Shown here in pieces: positions 8,322 to 17,491 of a stretch of 64,000 bases of DNA; position 1 is the stretch's first letter; every line of letters begins with the position of its first letter. The stretch is taken from the NCBI RefSeq assembly GCF_032337135.1, contig NZ_JAVXZZ010000004.1, forward strand, positions 1 through 64,000, read 5' to 3'. Source of the DNA: Allorhodoferax sp032337135 (GTDB lineage Bacteria > Pseudomonadota > Gammaproteobacteria > Burkholderiales > Burkholderiaceae_C). A model generated the notes under the pieces. It searched no databases. It was not told where the DNA came from and saw only the letters and a list, made by a program, of their open reading frames with translations. Made by a program: the position numbers and the translations under genes.

Positions 8322-9332
8322 ATGTCTTCAAGAATTTCGCTGACCCGCTACCTCGTTGAACAGCAACGGGTGGACGGGCATATCCCGTCTGAGCTTCGCC
8401 TGCTGATCGAAGTGGTGGCCCGCGCCTGCAAGCGCATCAGCCTCGAAGTGAACAAGGGTGCCCTTGGCGGCGTGCTGGGCAGTGCCGGCAGCGAGAACGT
8501 GCAGGGCGAAGTGCAGAAGAAGCTCGACATCATCGCCAACGAGGTCCTCATCGAAGCCAACGAATGGGGCGGCCACCTGGCGGCCATGGCGTCCGAGGAA
8601 ATGGAAGGCATTTACCTGGTGCCCAACCGCTACCCGCAAGGCGAATACCTGCTGCTGTTCGACCCCCTCGACGGATCTTCCAACATCGACGTGAATGTGA
8701 GCATCGGCACCATCTTCTCCGTGCTCAAGAAGCCCGAGGGTGACCGTGGCGTCGAAGAAAGCGACTTCCTGCAACCGGGCTCGAAGCAGGTGGCAGCCGG
8801 TTACTGCATCTACGGCCCGCAGACTACCCTGGTGCTGACCGTGGGCGACGGCGTTGCCATGTTCACCCTGGACCGCGAGCAGGGTTCGTTCGTGCTGACA
8901 CAGGAGAACGTCACGATTCCGGCAGACACCAAGGAATTCGCCATCAACATGTCGAACATGCGCCACTGGGCACCGCCCGTGAAGCGCTACATCGACGAAT
9001 GCCTGCAGGGCAAGGAAGGCGTGCGCGGCAAGGACTTCAACATGCGCTGGATCGCTTCCATGGTGGCCGACGTGCACCGCATCCTCACGCGCGGCGGCAT
9101 CTTCATGTACCCCTGGGACAAGCGCGAACCGGAGAAGGCCGGCAAGCTGCGCCTGATGTACGAAGCCAACCCCATGGGCTGGCTGATCGAACAAGCCGGC
9201 GGCGCCGCCACCAACGGACACCAGCGCATCCTGGACATCGTGCCCGGCAAGCTGCACGAGCGTGTCAGCGTGATCCTGGGCTCAAAGAACGAGGTGGAAC
9301 GCGTCACGCGTTACCACGGCGAAGCAGCCTGA
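8322..9332 (+). CDS. fbp: Fructose-1,6-bisphosphatase class 1
   Basis: Removes the 1-phosphate of fructose 1,6-bisphosphate in gluconeogenesis. The 336-residue protein has the class I metal site motif FDPLDGSSNIDVNVSIGTIF and the substrate-binding YEANPMGWLIEQAGGAAT. GGAG five bases before ATG 8322 sets the start; a GTG two codons earlier overlaps that site. It follows pepN closely and is followed by a tRNA gene with its own promoter. Confidence 0.96.
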   Translation: MSSRISLTRYLVEQQRVDGHIPSELRLLIEVVARACKRISLEVNKGALGGVLGSAGSENVQGEVQKKLDIIANEVLIEANEWGGHLAAMASEEMEGIYLVPNRYPQGEYLLLFDPLDGSSNIDVNVSIGTIFSVLKKPEGDRGVEESDFLQPGSKQVAAGYCIYGPQTTLVLTVGDGVAMFTLDREQGSFVLTQENVTIPADTKEFAINMSNMRHWAPPVKRYIDECLQGKEGVRGKDFNMRWIASMVADVHRILTRGGIFMYPWDKREPEKAGKLRLMYEANPMGWLIEQAGGAATNGHQRILDIVPGKLHERVSVILGSKNEVERVTRYHGEAA

Positions 9333-9348
9333 GCGCTTTCCGGATCGC

Positions 9349-9354
9349 TATAAT
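9349..9354 (+). promoter_or_regulatory. -10 element of the tRNA-Thr gene
   Basis: A perfect TATAAT lies 13 bases before the tRNA 5' end, just after the fbp stop, and is followed by a GC-rich discriminator (GCGCGG) typical of stringently controlled stable-RNA promoters. No convincing -35 hexamer is seen at 17 bases. Confidence 0.65.
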
Positions 9355-9367
9355 GCGCGGTTCGCGT

Positions 9368-9443
9368 GCCGGTGTAGCTCAGTCGGTAGAGCAGCTCATT
9401 CGTAATGAGAAGGTCGGGTGTTCGATTCATCTCACCGGCACCA
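9368..9443 (+). tRNA. tRNA-Thr (anticodon CGT)
   Basis: A 76-nt cloverleaf with encoded CCA. The acceptor stem pairs GCCGGTG with CACCGGC, the D stem GCTC with GAGC, the anticodon loop TTCGTAA shows anticodon CGT (reads ACG), and the T arm is GGGTG-TTCGATT-CATCT. The first anticodon-stem pair is a G-A mismatch. Independently transcribed, as a -10 box precedes it and a terminator follows. Confidence 0.96.
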
Positions 9444-9457
9444 CGCAAACAAGCAAG

Positions 9458-9485
9458 AAGGGTTGGCACTGCGCCAGCCCTTTTT
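9458..9485 (+). terminator. Rho-independent terminator of tRNA-Thr
   Basis: AAGGGTTGGC and GCCAGCCCTT form a ten-pair stem (one G-U pair) around loop ACTGC, followed directly by a run of T. It begins 15 bases after the tRNA CCA. Confidence 0.85.
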
Positions 9486-9507
9486 CGTATCTGCCACCAA
9501 GACCCTG

Positions 9508-10218
9508 ATGCCCTCCGCCAACGCGCTCCTGATCGAAACCCGCAGCCCGGCGCTGTTCTGGTGGGTGCTGGCAGCGCTCACGCTGGCCGCGTTGGTGCCG
9601 ACCTTGTGGCCCGCGCTGGACTTGCGTGCTGCCGCCCCCTTCTTCGGCCAGCCGCCCGCCATTGAATCCCTGGAATGGTGGTGGGTTCGCGGCATCAATG
9701 ACTGGGTGCCAGCCGCCTTTCGGGTACTGATTCTTCTATCCCTGCTTGGGTGGCTGGTACTGAAGTTGCGCAAGCGCTCGCTGCACTGGCGCATGGCCCT
9801 GCTGTATGTAGCGATAGCTGGCACCGTCGGGCCGGGGGTGGTGGTTAACCTCGGCTTCAAAGACCACTGGCAGCGCGCCCGGCCCTACCAGGTCGAGAAC
9901 TTCGGTGGCGACAAGCAGTTCACCCGGGCCGCCGTGATGACCGACCAGTGCGCCGACAACTGCTCGTTCGTGAGCGGCCACGTAGCCTGCGGCTATTTCT
10001 TCATCACACTGATGTGGTTCCAACGCCGCCGTGCGGCGCTGTGGGCAGCCACCGGTTTGACCGCCGCGGGCCTCATCGCCTTTTCCCGCATGTCCGACCA
10101 GGCCCACTGGCTCAGCGACACCTTGTGGGCCGGCCCCATCACACTGCTGAGTTGCTGGCTGGTGTGGCGCGCGCTGCTGTGGCGCTATGGGTCTGCGCTG
10201 CGGAGGGACGCAGGCTAG
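9508..10218 (+). CDS. PAP2-family membrane phosphatase
   Basis: A 236-residue integral membrane phosphatase. All three motifs of the phosphatidic acid phosphatase 2 superfamily are present: KDHWQRARP (residues 118-126), SFVSGH (153-158) and SRMSDQAHWLSD (193-204), the two histidines and the aspartate forming the catalytic set. About five or six hydrophobic segments surround them. Substrate may be undecaprenyl pyrophosphate, phosphatidic acid or a lipid A phosphate; sequence does not decide. ATG 9508 is used because earlier in-frame starts would lie inside the tRNA and its terminator. The 3' end overlaps the convergent SDR gene by 80 bp. Confidence 0.88.
   Translation: MPSANALLIETRSPALFWWVLAALTLAALVPTLWPALDLRAAAPFFGQPPAIESLEWWWVRGINDWVPAAFRVLILLSLLGWLVLKLRKRSLHWRMALLYVAIAGTVGPGVVVNLGFKDHWQRARPYQVENFGGDKQFTRAAVMTDQCADNCSFVSGHVACGYFFITLMWFQRRRAALWAATGLTAAGLIAFSRMSDQAHWLSDTLWAGPITLLSCWLVWRALLWRYGSALRRDAG
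9801..9824 (+). repeat. Degenerate hairpin-repeat relic (uncertain)
   Basis: GCTGT, an eight-base loop, ATAGC, then TGGCAC within the PAP2 gene. It resembles the 26-nt family, but the loop is one base too long and the tail has CGT instead of CGC, so it is listed as doubtful. Confidence 0.25.
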
Positions 10219-11125
10219 CCAGGCCTTCCTGCACCGTGGGGTAACGCAACTGCAGCCGCAGCTCCTGCTTCATGCGGGTGTTGACGAGGCGGCGCGACTC
10301 GCTCATGAAGCTCAACACCATGACCGACAAATGGGCTTGCGCACCCGCACGCGCCACCCGTGGCGGCCGCGGCAACTGCAGCAAGTCGGCCGCCAGGTCG
10401 AAGTAGTCCCCCATCTTCAGCACGGTATCGTCGTTGACGTTGTAGCTGCGTTGGGCGCGACCGTTCCACACCGCCCGCAGACAGGCGCGTGCCAGGTCAT
10501 CGGCGTGGATGTGATTGGTATAGACATCGTCCGCATCGCACAGCACCGGGGTCCCCTTTTGCAGGCGTGCCACGGGAGTTCCGTCTGCGCGGTCTGCTGC
10601 GTAAATGCCCGGCGCCCGCAGGATCTGCACCGGAACGCCGCTGGAGCGCCCCCAGAAACGCAATTGCGCTTCTGCATCGACGCGGCGGTGGGCACGCGGC
10701 GTCTGCGGCATGGGCAGACGGCTCTCCGGTACCCAGGCACCGTCGCAATCGCCATAGATACCACTCGTGGATACATAGCTCAACTGGGCTGGCAGGCTGC
10801 GTCGACGCAGCGCACGCAGCAAGGCCAGGGTACGGGGATCGGTCCACCCCTGCAGGGGCGGTGGCGCCAGATGCAGCACCCGTTGTCCCAGACCCGCCAG
10901 ACGTGCCAGGGTACCTGGCTGATCGAGGTTGCCGCGTAGCGGCTGGATTCCCTGGGCCCGCAGGGCCTGGGCACTGTCGGCAGTGGTCGTCAGCGCGAGC
11001 ACATGTACGCCAGCACTGCAGTGCCGTGCCACACGCTGGCCGACATCCCCACAACCGACAATCAGCAGGCGCTGGCGGCGAAAGCGGGCAGGCAGGGCGC
11101 CAAGGGGGGTGGTATTTGCGGGCAA
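10139..11125 (-). CDS. SDR-type NAD(P)-dependent epimerase/dehydratase-like protein
   Basis: A protein of about 328 residues with a Rossmann nucleotide-binding start (LLIVGCGDVGQRVARHCSAG) and the extended-SDR strand YVSTSGIYGDCDG, resembling the YeeZ branch of NAD-dependent epimerase-like proteins. The canonical YxxxK catalytic pair is not seen where expected (the region reads RAHRRVDAEAQL), so catalysis may be altered or absent. The start is uncertain: TTG at 11125 gives MPANTTPLGA, and no ATG lies near. Further upstream starts would run into the divergent reductase gene. Its end overlaps the PAP2 gene by 80 bp on the opposite strand. Confidence 0.72.
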   Translation of the reverse strand: MPANTTPLGALPARFRRQRLLIVGCGDVGQRVARHCSAGVHVLALTTTADSAQALRAQGIQPLRGNLDQPGTLARLAGLGQRVLHLAPPPLQGWTDPRTLALLRALRRRSLPAQLSYVSTSGIYGDCDGAWVPESRLPMPQTPRAHRRVDAEAQLRFWGRSSGVPVQILRAPGIYAADRADGTPVARLQKGTPVLCDADDVYTNHIHADDLARACLRAVWNGRAQRSYNVNDDTVLKMGDYFDLAADLLQLPRPPRVARAGAQAHLSVMVLSFMSESRRLVNTRMKQELRLQLRYPTVQEGLASLRPSAAQTHSATAARATPASNSAV

Positions 11126-11168
11126 AATTCGTACTTTGGAGTTTTGAGCCAACAAGGATAACCACAAG

Positions 11169-12215
11169 ATGAGCACCGAAGGCGCTGCCAGCACCGGATT
11201 TACCGTCACCATTGCCCCCAGCGGCCGCAACTTTTCCACCCAGGGCAGCGACACGATCCTGCAGGCCGGCATTGCCGCAGGGATCAACCTGCCCTATGGC
11301 TGCAAGGACGGCGCCTGTGGATCCTGCAAGTGCATGAAACTCTCCGGCACCGTGCAGCACAACCCGCACCAGGCCAAGGCACTGAGTGCCGAAGAGGAAG
11401 CGGCAGGGTGGGTACTGACCTGCAGCGCACATGCCACCAGCGATGTGGTGCTGGAGTCCAAGCAGGTCACCGAACTAGGTGCTTTGCCGATCAAGAAGAT
11501 GCCCGCACGGGTGAGCAGCCTGCAGCGGCTCTCTCATGACGTCATGCGGGTGTTGCTGCAACTGCCTGCCAACGACGACTTTGCCTACCGCCCGGGCCAA
11601 TACATCGACATCATCCTGCGCGACGGCACGCGGCGCAGCTATTCGATGGCCGGTGTGCGCCAGGCGGGCGCGGGGCTGGAACTGCACCTGCGCCACATGC
11701 CGGGCGGCAAGTTCACCGACCACGTGTTCGGTGCCATGGCCGAAAAGGAGATCCTGCGCTTTGAAGGGCCGTTCGGCTCCTTCTTCCTGCGCGAAGACAG
11801 TGACAAGCCCATTGTGCTGTTGGCCTCTGGCACCGGTTTCGCGCCCATCAAGGCACTGCTGGAACAGATGCAGATGACGGGCTCACAGCGTGCGGTGACC
11901 CTGTACTGGGGTGGGCGCCGCCCCGCCGACCTGTACATGAGCGACTGGGTCGAACAGCAACAGCAGGCACTGCGGCAGTTGCGCTATGTTCCTGTGGTGT
12001 CGGACGCCCTACCCGAAGACACCTGGAATGGACGCACAGGCTTGGTCCACCAGGCGGTGCTCGATGACTTCGCCGATCTGAGCGCCTATCAGGTCTACGC
12101 CTGCGGCGCCCCAGTGATGGTGGAAGCCGCCAGAAGGGACTTCTGTACGCTGGCCGGCCTGCCTGCGGAAGAGTTCTACGCCGATGCGTTCACTTCCGAG
12201 GCCGACAAGCACTGA
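11169..12215 (+). CDS. 2Fe-2S ferredoxin-type flavin reductase (AscD-like, CDP-6-deoxy-delta-3,4-glucoseen reductase family)
   Basis: A 348-residue electron-transfer reductase. Residues 1-95 are a plant-type ferredoxin domain with cluster cysteines C45, C50, C53 (GCKDGACGSCKC) and C85 (LTCSAH). Residues about 105-205 form an FAD domain (RRSYSMA motif), and the rest is an NAD(P)H domain (LASGTGFAPIKALLEQM and the C-terminal YACGAPVMVEAAR). This layout matches phenol-hydroxylase-type and AscD-type reductases. Genomes of this family commonly carry it without any dideoxysugar cluster, so the sugar function implied by the family name is doubtful. Partner oxygenase not seen here. Confidence 0.85.
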   Translation: MSTEGAASTGFTVTIAPSGRNFSTQGSDTILQAGIAAGINLPYGCKDGACGSCKCMKLSGTVQHNPHQAKALSAEEEAAGWVLTCSAHATSDVVLESKQVTELGALPIKKMPARVSSLQRLSHDVMRVLLQLPANDDFAYRPGQYIDIILRDGTRRSYSMAGVRQAGAGLELHLRHMPGGKFTDHVFGAMAEKEILRFEGPFGSFFLREDSDKPIVLLASGTGFAPIKALLEQMQMTGSQRAVTLYWGGRRPADLYMSDWVEQQQQALRQLRYVPVVSDALPEDTWNGRTGLVHQAVLDDFADLSAYQVYACGAPVMVEAARRDFCTLAGLPAEEFYADAFTSEADKH

Positions 12216-12217
12216 GC

Positions 12218-12607
12218 TTACTTCTTCTTGTGCCCGCCCTCGTGGCGATCCCGCATGCCGTCGTGGTCACGGTCGTTCTGGCGGTCATGCTTTTGCTTGT
12301 AGATGGCCTTGCTTTCCTGGTTGGTCATCTTCTCCAGGTGACGCTGCTCGTTCTTGGTTACCTTGCCGTCGGCCGCGGCCCGGTTTTGGGCCGTGTCGAT
12401 GCGCGACTCGCCCTTTTCCAGCCGTGCAGCCTCCTTGGTAGTCAGACTGCCCGACTGGACACCCTGCTGGATACGCTGCTCCTGGGTGGCCTGGCGGGTA
12501 TCGATGCTGGGTTTGGGCACGGGTGCCGGAGTGGGTGCGGGGGCTTGTGCGAACGTAGCACCTACCATCAGCAGGGTGGAAGCGGTGAATACCAGTTTCT
12601 TGAGCAT
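12218..12607 (-). CDS. Small exported hypothetical protein
   Basis: 129 residues. A signal peptide (MLKKLVFTASTLLMVGATFA, cleavage after AQA) is followed by a proline-rich linker and a highly charged tail rich in K, E, D, R and H (QNDRDHDGMRDRHEGG, ending HKKK). The middle has two similar helical segments (QRIQQGVQSGSLTTKEAARL and AAADGKVTKNEQRHLEK), suggesting a duplicated helix-turn-helix-like unit. ATG 12607 follows GAGGATC. The histidine/aspartate-rich tail could bind metal or acidic polymers. Function unknown; convergent with the reductase gene. Confidence 0.75.
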   Translation of the reverse strand: MLKKLVFTASTLLMVGATFAQAPAPTPAPVPKPSIDTRQATQEQRIQQGVQSGSLTTKEAARLEKGESRIDTAQNRAAADGKVTKNEQRHLEKMTNQESKAIYKQKHDRQNDRDHDGMRDRHEGGHKKK

Positions 12608-12724
12608 GTCGGATCCTCGTTGGTTGCCATGGAAAAACTCCATGCCCATTGAACGCGATTACCCCACTGGCGTGTACATCGCCACGGTAAATCCGGGTAA
12701 AGCGCAGTTACAACTGTGCCCCCG

Positions 12725-13627
12725 TCAGTCGCTGCCGGCAGCCGCGTTGGAACGCATCTCACTGAACACCACAGCCCCCACCACCAAGGCACCACCCGTG
12801 GCAGCGCGCCACCCCAGGCCCTCACCCAGCATGATCCAGGCGAACAAGGCCGCAAACACGGGCTCCATGGCGTACACCAAGGCGGCCTTGGACGCCGAGA
12901 CATGGCGCTGGGCAACCGCCTGCAGGAACAGCATGCCCGAGGTGGCGACGATCCCCAGATAACAGAGTCCGGCCAGGATTTCCCCGCTCACACGGCTGGG
13001 CAGGGTTTGCAGGCGATCATTCCCCAGCGAACCCAGCAGCATCCAGGCGACGCCCAGGACGGCCATCCACACGATCTGGGCTGCCGCCAACCCGCGCGCC
13101 TGGTGGCGCGCAGCACGCTGCGACAGCACGATCACGTAAAGGGCGTAGGCCAAGGCACTGAGCACGGTGGCGGCATCTGCCACCAGATGTGCACCACCCT
13201 CCCAGGACATCAGGCCGATACCGGCACAAGCCAGCAATGCTGCCAGCAGCACCGGCCAGGTGAGTCGCGTGCCGAACAGCACCGCCAGGAAGGGCACCAT
13301 AAGCACATTGAGGCTGGTGAGAAAGGCGCTGCGGTTGGACGAGATGAACTCCAGGCCATAGGCCTGCAGCACGTACGACAGCAACACCAGCGCCCCGAGC
13401 AGGGCTCCGTCTCGCCAGGTGTGGCGCGGCAAGCCACGCAGGAACGGCAGCATGCACAGTGCCGCAATGCAGAAACGCAGGGCGGTGGTTTCGACGCCAC
13501 TGAGCTGGGCAGTGGCGACCTTGAGCACGGGGAAGGTTGCGCCCCAGACCAGGGTCACAAACAAAAGGGCCAGAACGTAGATGTTCAGGCCCCCGATCGA
13601 CCCGCCCTGGACGAGGCGGCTCCACAT
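12725..13627 (-). CDS. EamA/DMT-family transporter
   Basis: A 300-residue inner-membrane protein with two EamA repeats of five hydrophobic helices each, in the usual ten-helix arrangement of the drug/metabolite transporter superfamily. The second repeat ends with YAMEPVFAALFAWIMLGEGL, a hallmark block. Substrate unknown; relatives export amino acids or metabolites. It starts five bases after the livF stop in the same direction, so it is probably the last gene of the liv operon. That would fit export balancing branched-chain amino acid uptake, but this is inference. Confidence 0.85.
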   Translation of the reverse strand: MWSRLVQGGSIGGLNIYVLALLFVTLVWGATFPVLKVATAQLSGVETTALRFCIAALCMLPFLRGLPRHTWRDGALLGALVLLSYVLQAYGLEFISSNRSAFLTSLNVLMVPFLAVLFGTRLTWPVLLAALLACAGIGLMSWEGGAHLVADAATVLSALAYALYVIVLSQRAARHQARGLAAAQIVWMAVLGVAWMLLGSLGNDRLQTLPSRVSGEILAGLCYLGIVATSGMLFLQAVAQRHVSASKAALVYAMEPVFAALFAWIMLGEGLGWRAATGGALVVGAVVFSEMRSNAAAGSD

Positions 13628-13632
13628 GACGA

Positions 13633-14352
13633 CTACTCGCCGAGGTAGGCAGCACGCACCTTGGGGTCGTGCAGCATTTCCTGGGCATCTCCGGTCATCG
13701 TGATCATGCCGGAGTCCATGACGTAGCCGCGGTTGGCGATGGCCAGCGCACGGCTTGCGTTCTGCTCCACCAGCAGCAGCGTCATGCCCTGGCCATAGAC
13801 GTCCTTGACCACCTCGAAGATCTTGTCGACCATGATAGGGGACAGGCCCATCGAGGGCTCGTCCAAGAGCAGCACCTTGGGGCGACTCATCAAAGCGCGG
13901 CCCATGGCCAGCATCTGCTGCTCACCGCCGGACATGGTGCCCGCGAGTTGGTGGGCACGCTCCTTCAGGCGCGGGAAGATGGCAAACATGCGCTCCATGT
14001 CGCTGGCAATCCCATCCTTGTCGTTGCGAAGGTAGGCACCCATCTGCAGGTTCTCGATGATGGTCATGCGTGTGAACACGCCACGGCCTTCCGGCACCAT
14101 GACCAGGCCTTGCTTCACCAGATCCCACGGCCCCTGGCCACGGATGCTCTTGCCGAGGTATTCGATGTCGCCACCGGCCAGCGGCAGAGTGCCGGTGATG
14201 GCCTTCATGGTGGTGGTCTTGCCGGCACCATTGGAGCCGATCAGCGATACCAGCTCACCTTCGCGCACCTCAAAGTCCACGCCCTTGACGGCCTGGATGC
14301 CGCCATAGGACACCTTCAGACCCTTGATCTTCAACAATACATTCTGTGTCAT
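13633..14352 (-). CDS. livF: Branched-chain amino acid ABC transporter ATPase LivF
   Basis: A 239-residue ABC ATPase. Walker A GSNGAGKTTTMK, signature MSGGEQQMLAMGRAL and Walker B VLLLDEPSMGLSP are intact, and the short length with VPEGRGVFTRMTIIENL is typical of LivF. Works with LivG as the ATPase pair at the LivHM channel. Nine bases separate it from livG. Confidence 0.94.
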   Translation of the reverse strand: MTQNVLLKIKGLKVSYGGIQAVKGVDFEVREGELVSLIGSNGAGKTTTMKAITGTLPLAGGDIEYLGKSIRGQGPWDLVKQGLVMVPEGRGVFTRMTIIENLQMGAYLRNDKDGIASDMERMFAIFPRLKERAHQLAGTMSGGEQQMLAMGRALMSRPKVLLLDEPSMGLSPIMVDKIFEVVKDVYGQGMTLLLVEQNASRALAIANRGYVMDSGMITMTGDAQEMLHDPKVRAAYLGE

Positions 14353-14361
14353 GTCGTATCC

Positions 14362-15132
14362 TCAGTGGCCACCGGTGCCCAGGTAGGCTTCAATCACTTT
14401 TTCGTTCTTCTGCACATCGGCCGGAGTGCCTTCGGCAATCTGCTTGCCGTAGTCCAACACCGTCACGCGGTCGCACAAACCCATCACCAGCTTCACATCG
14501 TGCTCGATCAGCAGAATGGTGCGGTTGTCGTTGCGGATACGGTCGATCAGTTCGCGCAGCATGACCTTCTCGGTGGCATTCATGCCGGCGGCGGGCTCGT
14601 CCAGCGCAATCAGGTGCGGGTCGGTCGCCAAGGCGCGGGCAATTTCCAGACGACGCTGGTCACCGTAGCTCAGGGTGCGGGCCTTGTAGTCGGCGAATTT
14701 GCCGATTCCCACATATTCCAGCAATTCGCGTGCGCGCTCTGCAATGGCCTTTTCTTCGGCCTTGAAGCTCGATGTACGGAACATCGCGCCCATGATGCCA
14801 CTGTGGGTGCGGATGTGGCGGCCCACCATCACGTTTTCCAGTGCCGTCATTTCAGCAAACAGGCGGATGTTCTGGAAGGTACGGGCAATGCCGGCCTTCG
14901 CCACAGTGTGCACGGCAGTGGGCTGGTAGGCCTTGCCACCCAATTCAAAGGTACCGCTGTCGGGCGTGTACAGGCCGGTGATCACGTTGAAGAACGTGGT
15001 CTTGCCCGCACCGTTGGGGCCGATGAGCCCATAGACCTGACCGCGCTGGATCTGGATGCCCACGTCGCTGAGGGCTTGCAAGCCGCCGAAGCGCTTGGAA
15101 ACACCGGCGACGTTCAATACTGTATCTGTCAT
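14362..15132 (-). CDS. livG: Branched-chain amino acid ABC transporter ATPase LivG
   Basis: A 256-residue ABC ATPase: Walker A GPNGAGKTTFFNVITG, signature LSYGDQRRLEIARAL, Walker B LIALDEPAAGMN. The long insert after the Q-loop (ARTFQNIRLFAEMTALENVM) is characteristic of LivG. ATG 15132 is preceded by AAAGGATT; the open frame continues upstream into the livM end but without a good ribosome-binding site. Confidence 0.94.
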   Translation of the reverse strand: MTDTVLNVAGVSKRFGGLQALSDVGIQIQRGQVYGLIGPNGAGKTTFFNVITGLYTPDSGTFELGGKAYQPTAVHTVAKAGIARTFQNIRLFAEMTALENVMVGRHIRTHSGIMGAMFRTSSFKAEEKAIAERARELLEYVGIGKFADYKARTLSYGDQRRLEIARALATDPHLIALDEPAAGMNATEKVMLRELIDRIRNDNRTILLIEHDVKLVMGLCDRVTVLDYGKQIAEGTPADVQKNEKVIEAYLGTGGH

Positions 15133-15155
15133 TCTTGAATCCTTTCGCGTGGCGC

Positions 15156-16235
<1,080 letters not shown>

Positions 16236-16246
16236 GGTGTCAGTCC

Positions 16247-17176
16247 TTATGCGCGATCCGCCACCCGCTCACCCAGCAATCCGGAAGGACGCAGCGTCAG
16301 CACCACGATCAGCACGATGAAAGCAAAAATGTCGGAGTAGTGGCTACCCAGCACTCCACCCGTGAGGGTGCCGATGTAACCGGCACCAATGGATTCGATC
16401 AGCCCCAGGGCCAGCGCACCCACCACGGCGCCAGCCAGATTGCCGATGCCACCGAACACGGCCGCGGTAAACGCCTTCAAGCCGGGCAGGAAGCCCATGG
16501 CGTGCTGCGCGGTGCCGTAGTTGGAGGCATACATCACGCCGGCAATGGCGGCCAGCACGGCACCGATGATGAAGGTGGCCGAAATCACCACGTCGGGCTT
16601 GACGCCCATGAGTGCCGCGACGCGGGGGTTTTCAGCGGTGGCACGCATGGCGCGACCGAGCTTGGTGAAGTTCACCAGCCACATCAGGATGGCCAGCGAG
16701 ATGGCCGTCACGGCCAGGATCACCACCTGCGTAGGCGAAATCACGGCCTGACCGATGTGGAACGGCTCGGATGGCAGCAGCGTGGGATAGCTCTTGTAGT
16801 TGGGCTTCCAGATGATCATGGCCAGGGTCTGCAGCATCAGCGACATCCCCATGGCAGTAATCAGGGGGGCCAGCTTGGGACTGTTGCGCAGTGGGCGGTA
16901 AGCCACCTTCTCGATCGTGAAATTGAGTGCCGCAGCCACGATACAGGCGATGACCAGGGCGATCAGCAGGATGATGGCGCCAGGCGTACCAGGCATGGAT
17001 TCCTGCATCAGGCCAATGATGGTCCAACTGGTCAGGGCCCCGACCATCATCACTTCACCGTGGGCAAAGTTGATCAGGTTGATGATGCCGTAGACCATGG
17101 TGTAGCCCAGCGCGATGAGCGCATACATGCTACCCAACACCAGACCGTTGATGATCTGCTGTATCAATATGTCCAT
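16247..17176 (-). CDS. livH: Branched-chain amino acid ABC transporter permease LivH
   Basis: A 309-residue permease. It begins LIQQIINGLVLGSMYALIAL followed by GYTMVYGIINLINFAHGEV, the defining LivH N-terminal block, and has the coupling loop RAMRATAENPRVAALMGV. GGAGAT precedes ATG 17176. It is the first gene of the operon livH-livM-livG-livF(-eamA). No periplasmic binding protein (livJ/K) is encoded in the 300 bp upstream or elsewhere in the window, so the binding component must be distant. Confidence 0.94.
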   Translation of the reverse strand: MDILIQQIINGLVLGSMYALIALGYTMVYGIINLINFAHGEVMMVGALTSWTIIGLMQESMPGTPGAIILLIALVIACIVAAALNFTIEKVAYRPLRNSPKLAPLITAMGMSLMLQTLAMIIWKPNYKSYPTLLPSEPFHIGQAVISPTQVVILAVTAISLAILMWLVNFTKLGRAMRATAENPRVAALMGVKPDVVISATFIIGAVLAAIAGVMYASNYGTAQHAMGFLPGLKAFTAAVFGGIGNLAGAVVGALALGLIESIGAGYIGTLTGGVLGSHYSDIFAFIVLIVVLTLRPSGLLGERVADRA

Positions 17177-17491
17177 AAACTTATCTCCGATGGGCGGCCA
17201 GCATCCCGTTCAGCGTCTGACTGAGGTGTGATGCGGCCTTGTGGGCTGTACCAATATAAAAATACTGCCGGAGTGCAGCCCGGTAAGGCTGATCCGGCAG
17301 ATCGGTGGGGGCGATTGTAACGATGGGTTGGAGTCCACTCCCTAAATGCGGTCCTTGGGTTTACCCTAGGGTTGCGCCTTTATGAATTTATGGAACTCTA
17401 CATTAGATCCACTTATACAAACGACGATGGTGCCACCGACAAAGCGACAGACAGGATCAAGCAATAAGAGTGCCTAGTCTTCGACGCCTGG
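17177..17491. other. Non-coding gap upstream of livH
   Basis: About 315 bases without a gene. It should hold the leftward liv promoter: a TATATT-like -10 on the minus strand near 17251-17256. It also holds an imperfect dyad CCTTGGGT-TT-ACCCTAGG at 17353-17370 that could be an operator. The right part, next to the rarA stop, is less GC-rich. No RNA gene or repeat is recognised. Confidence 0.5.

Noticed and set aside
9418..9507. Upstream extension of the PAP2 frame.
   Set aside because: It would start inside tRNA-Thr and cross its terminator.
12716..13648. A plus-strand frame opposite the EamA gene.
   Set aside because: No hydrophobic or domain pattern; the minus strand encodes a clear ten-helix transporter.
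17177..17491. Possible riboswitch or small RNA upstream of livH.
   Set aside because: No conserved stem set, terminator or known motif could be traced.
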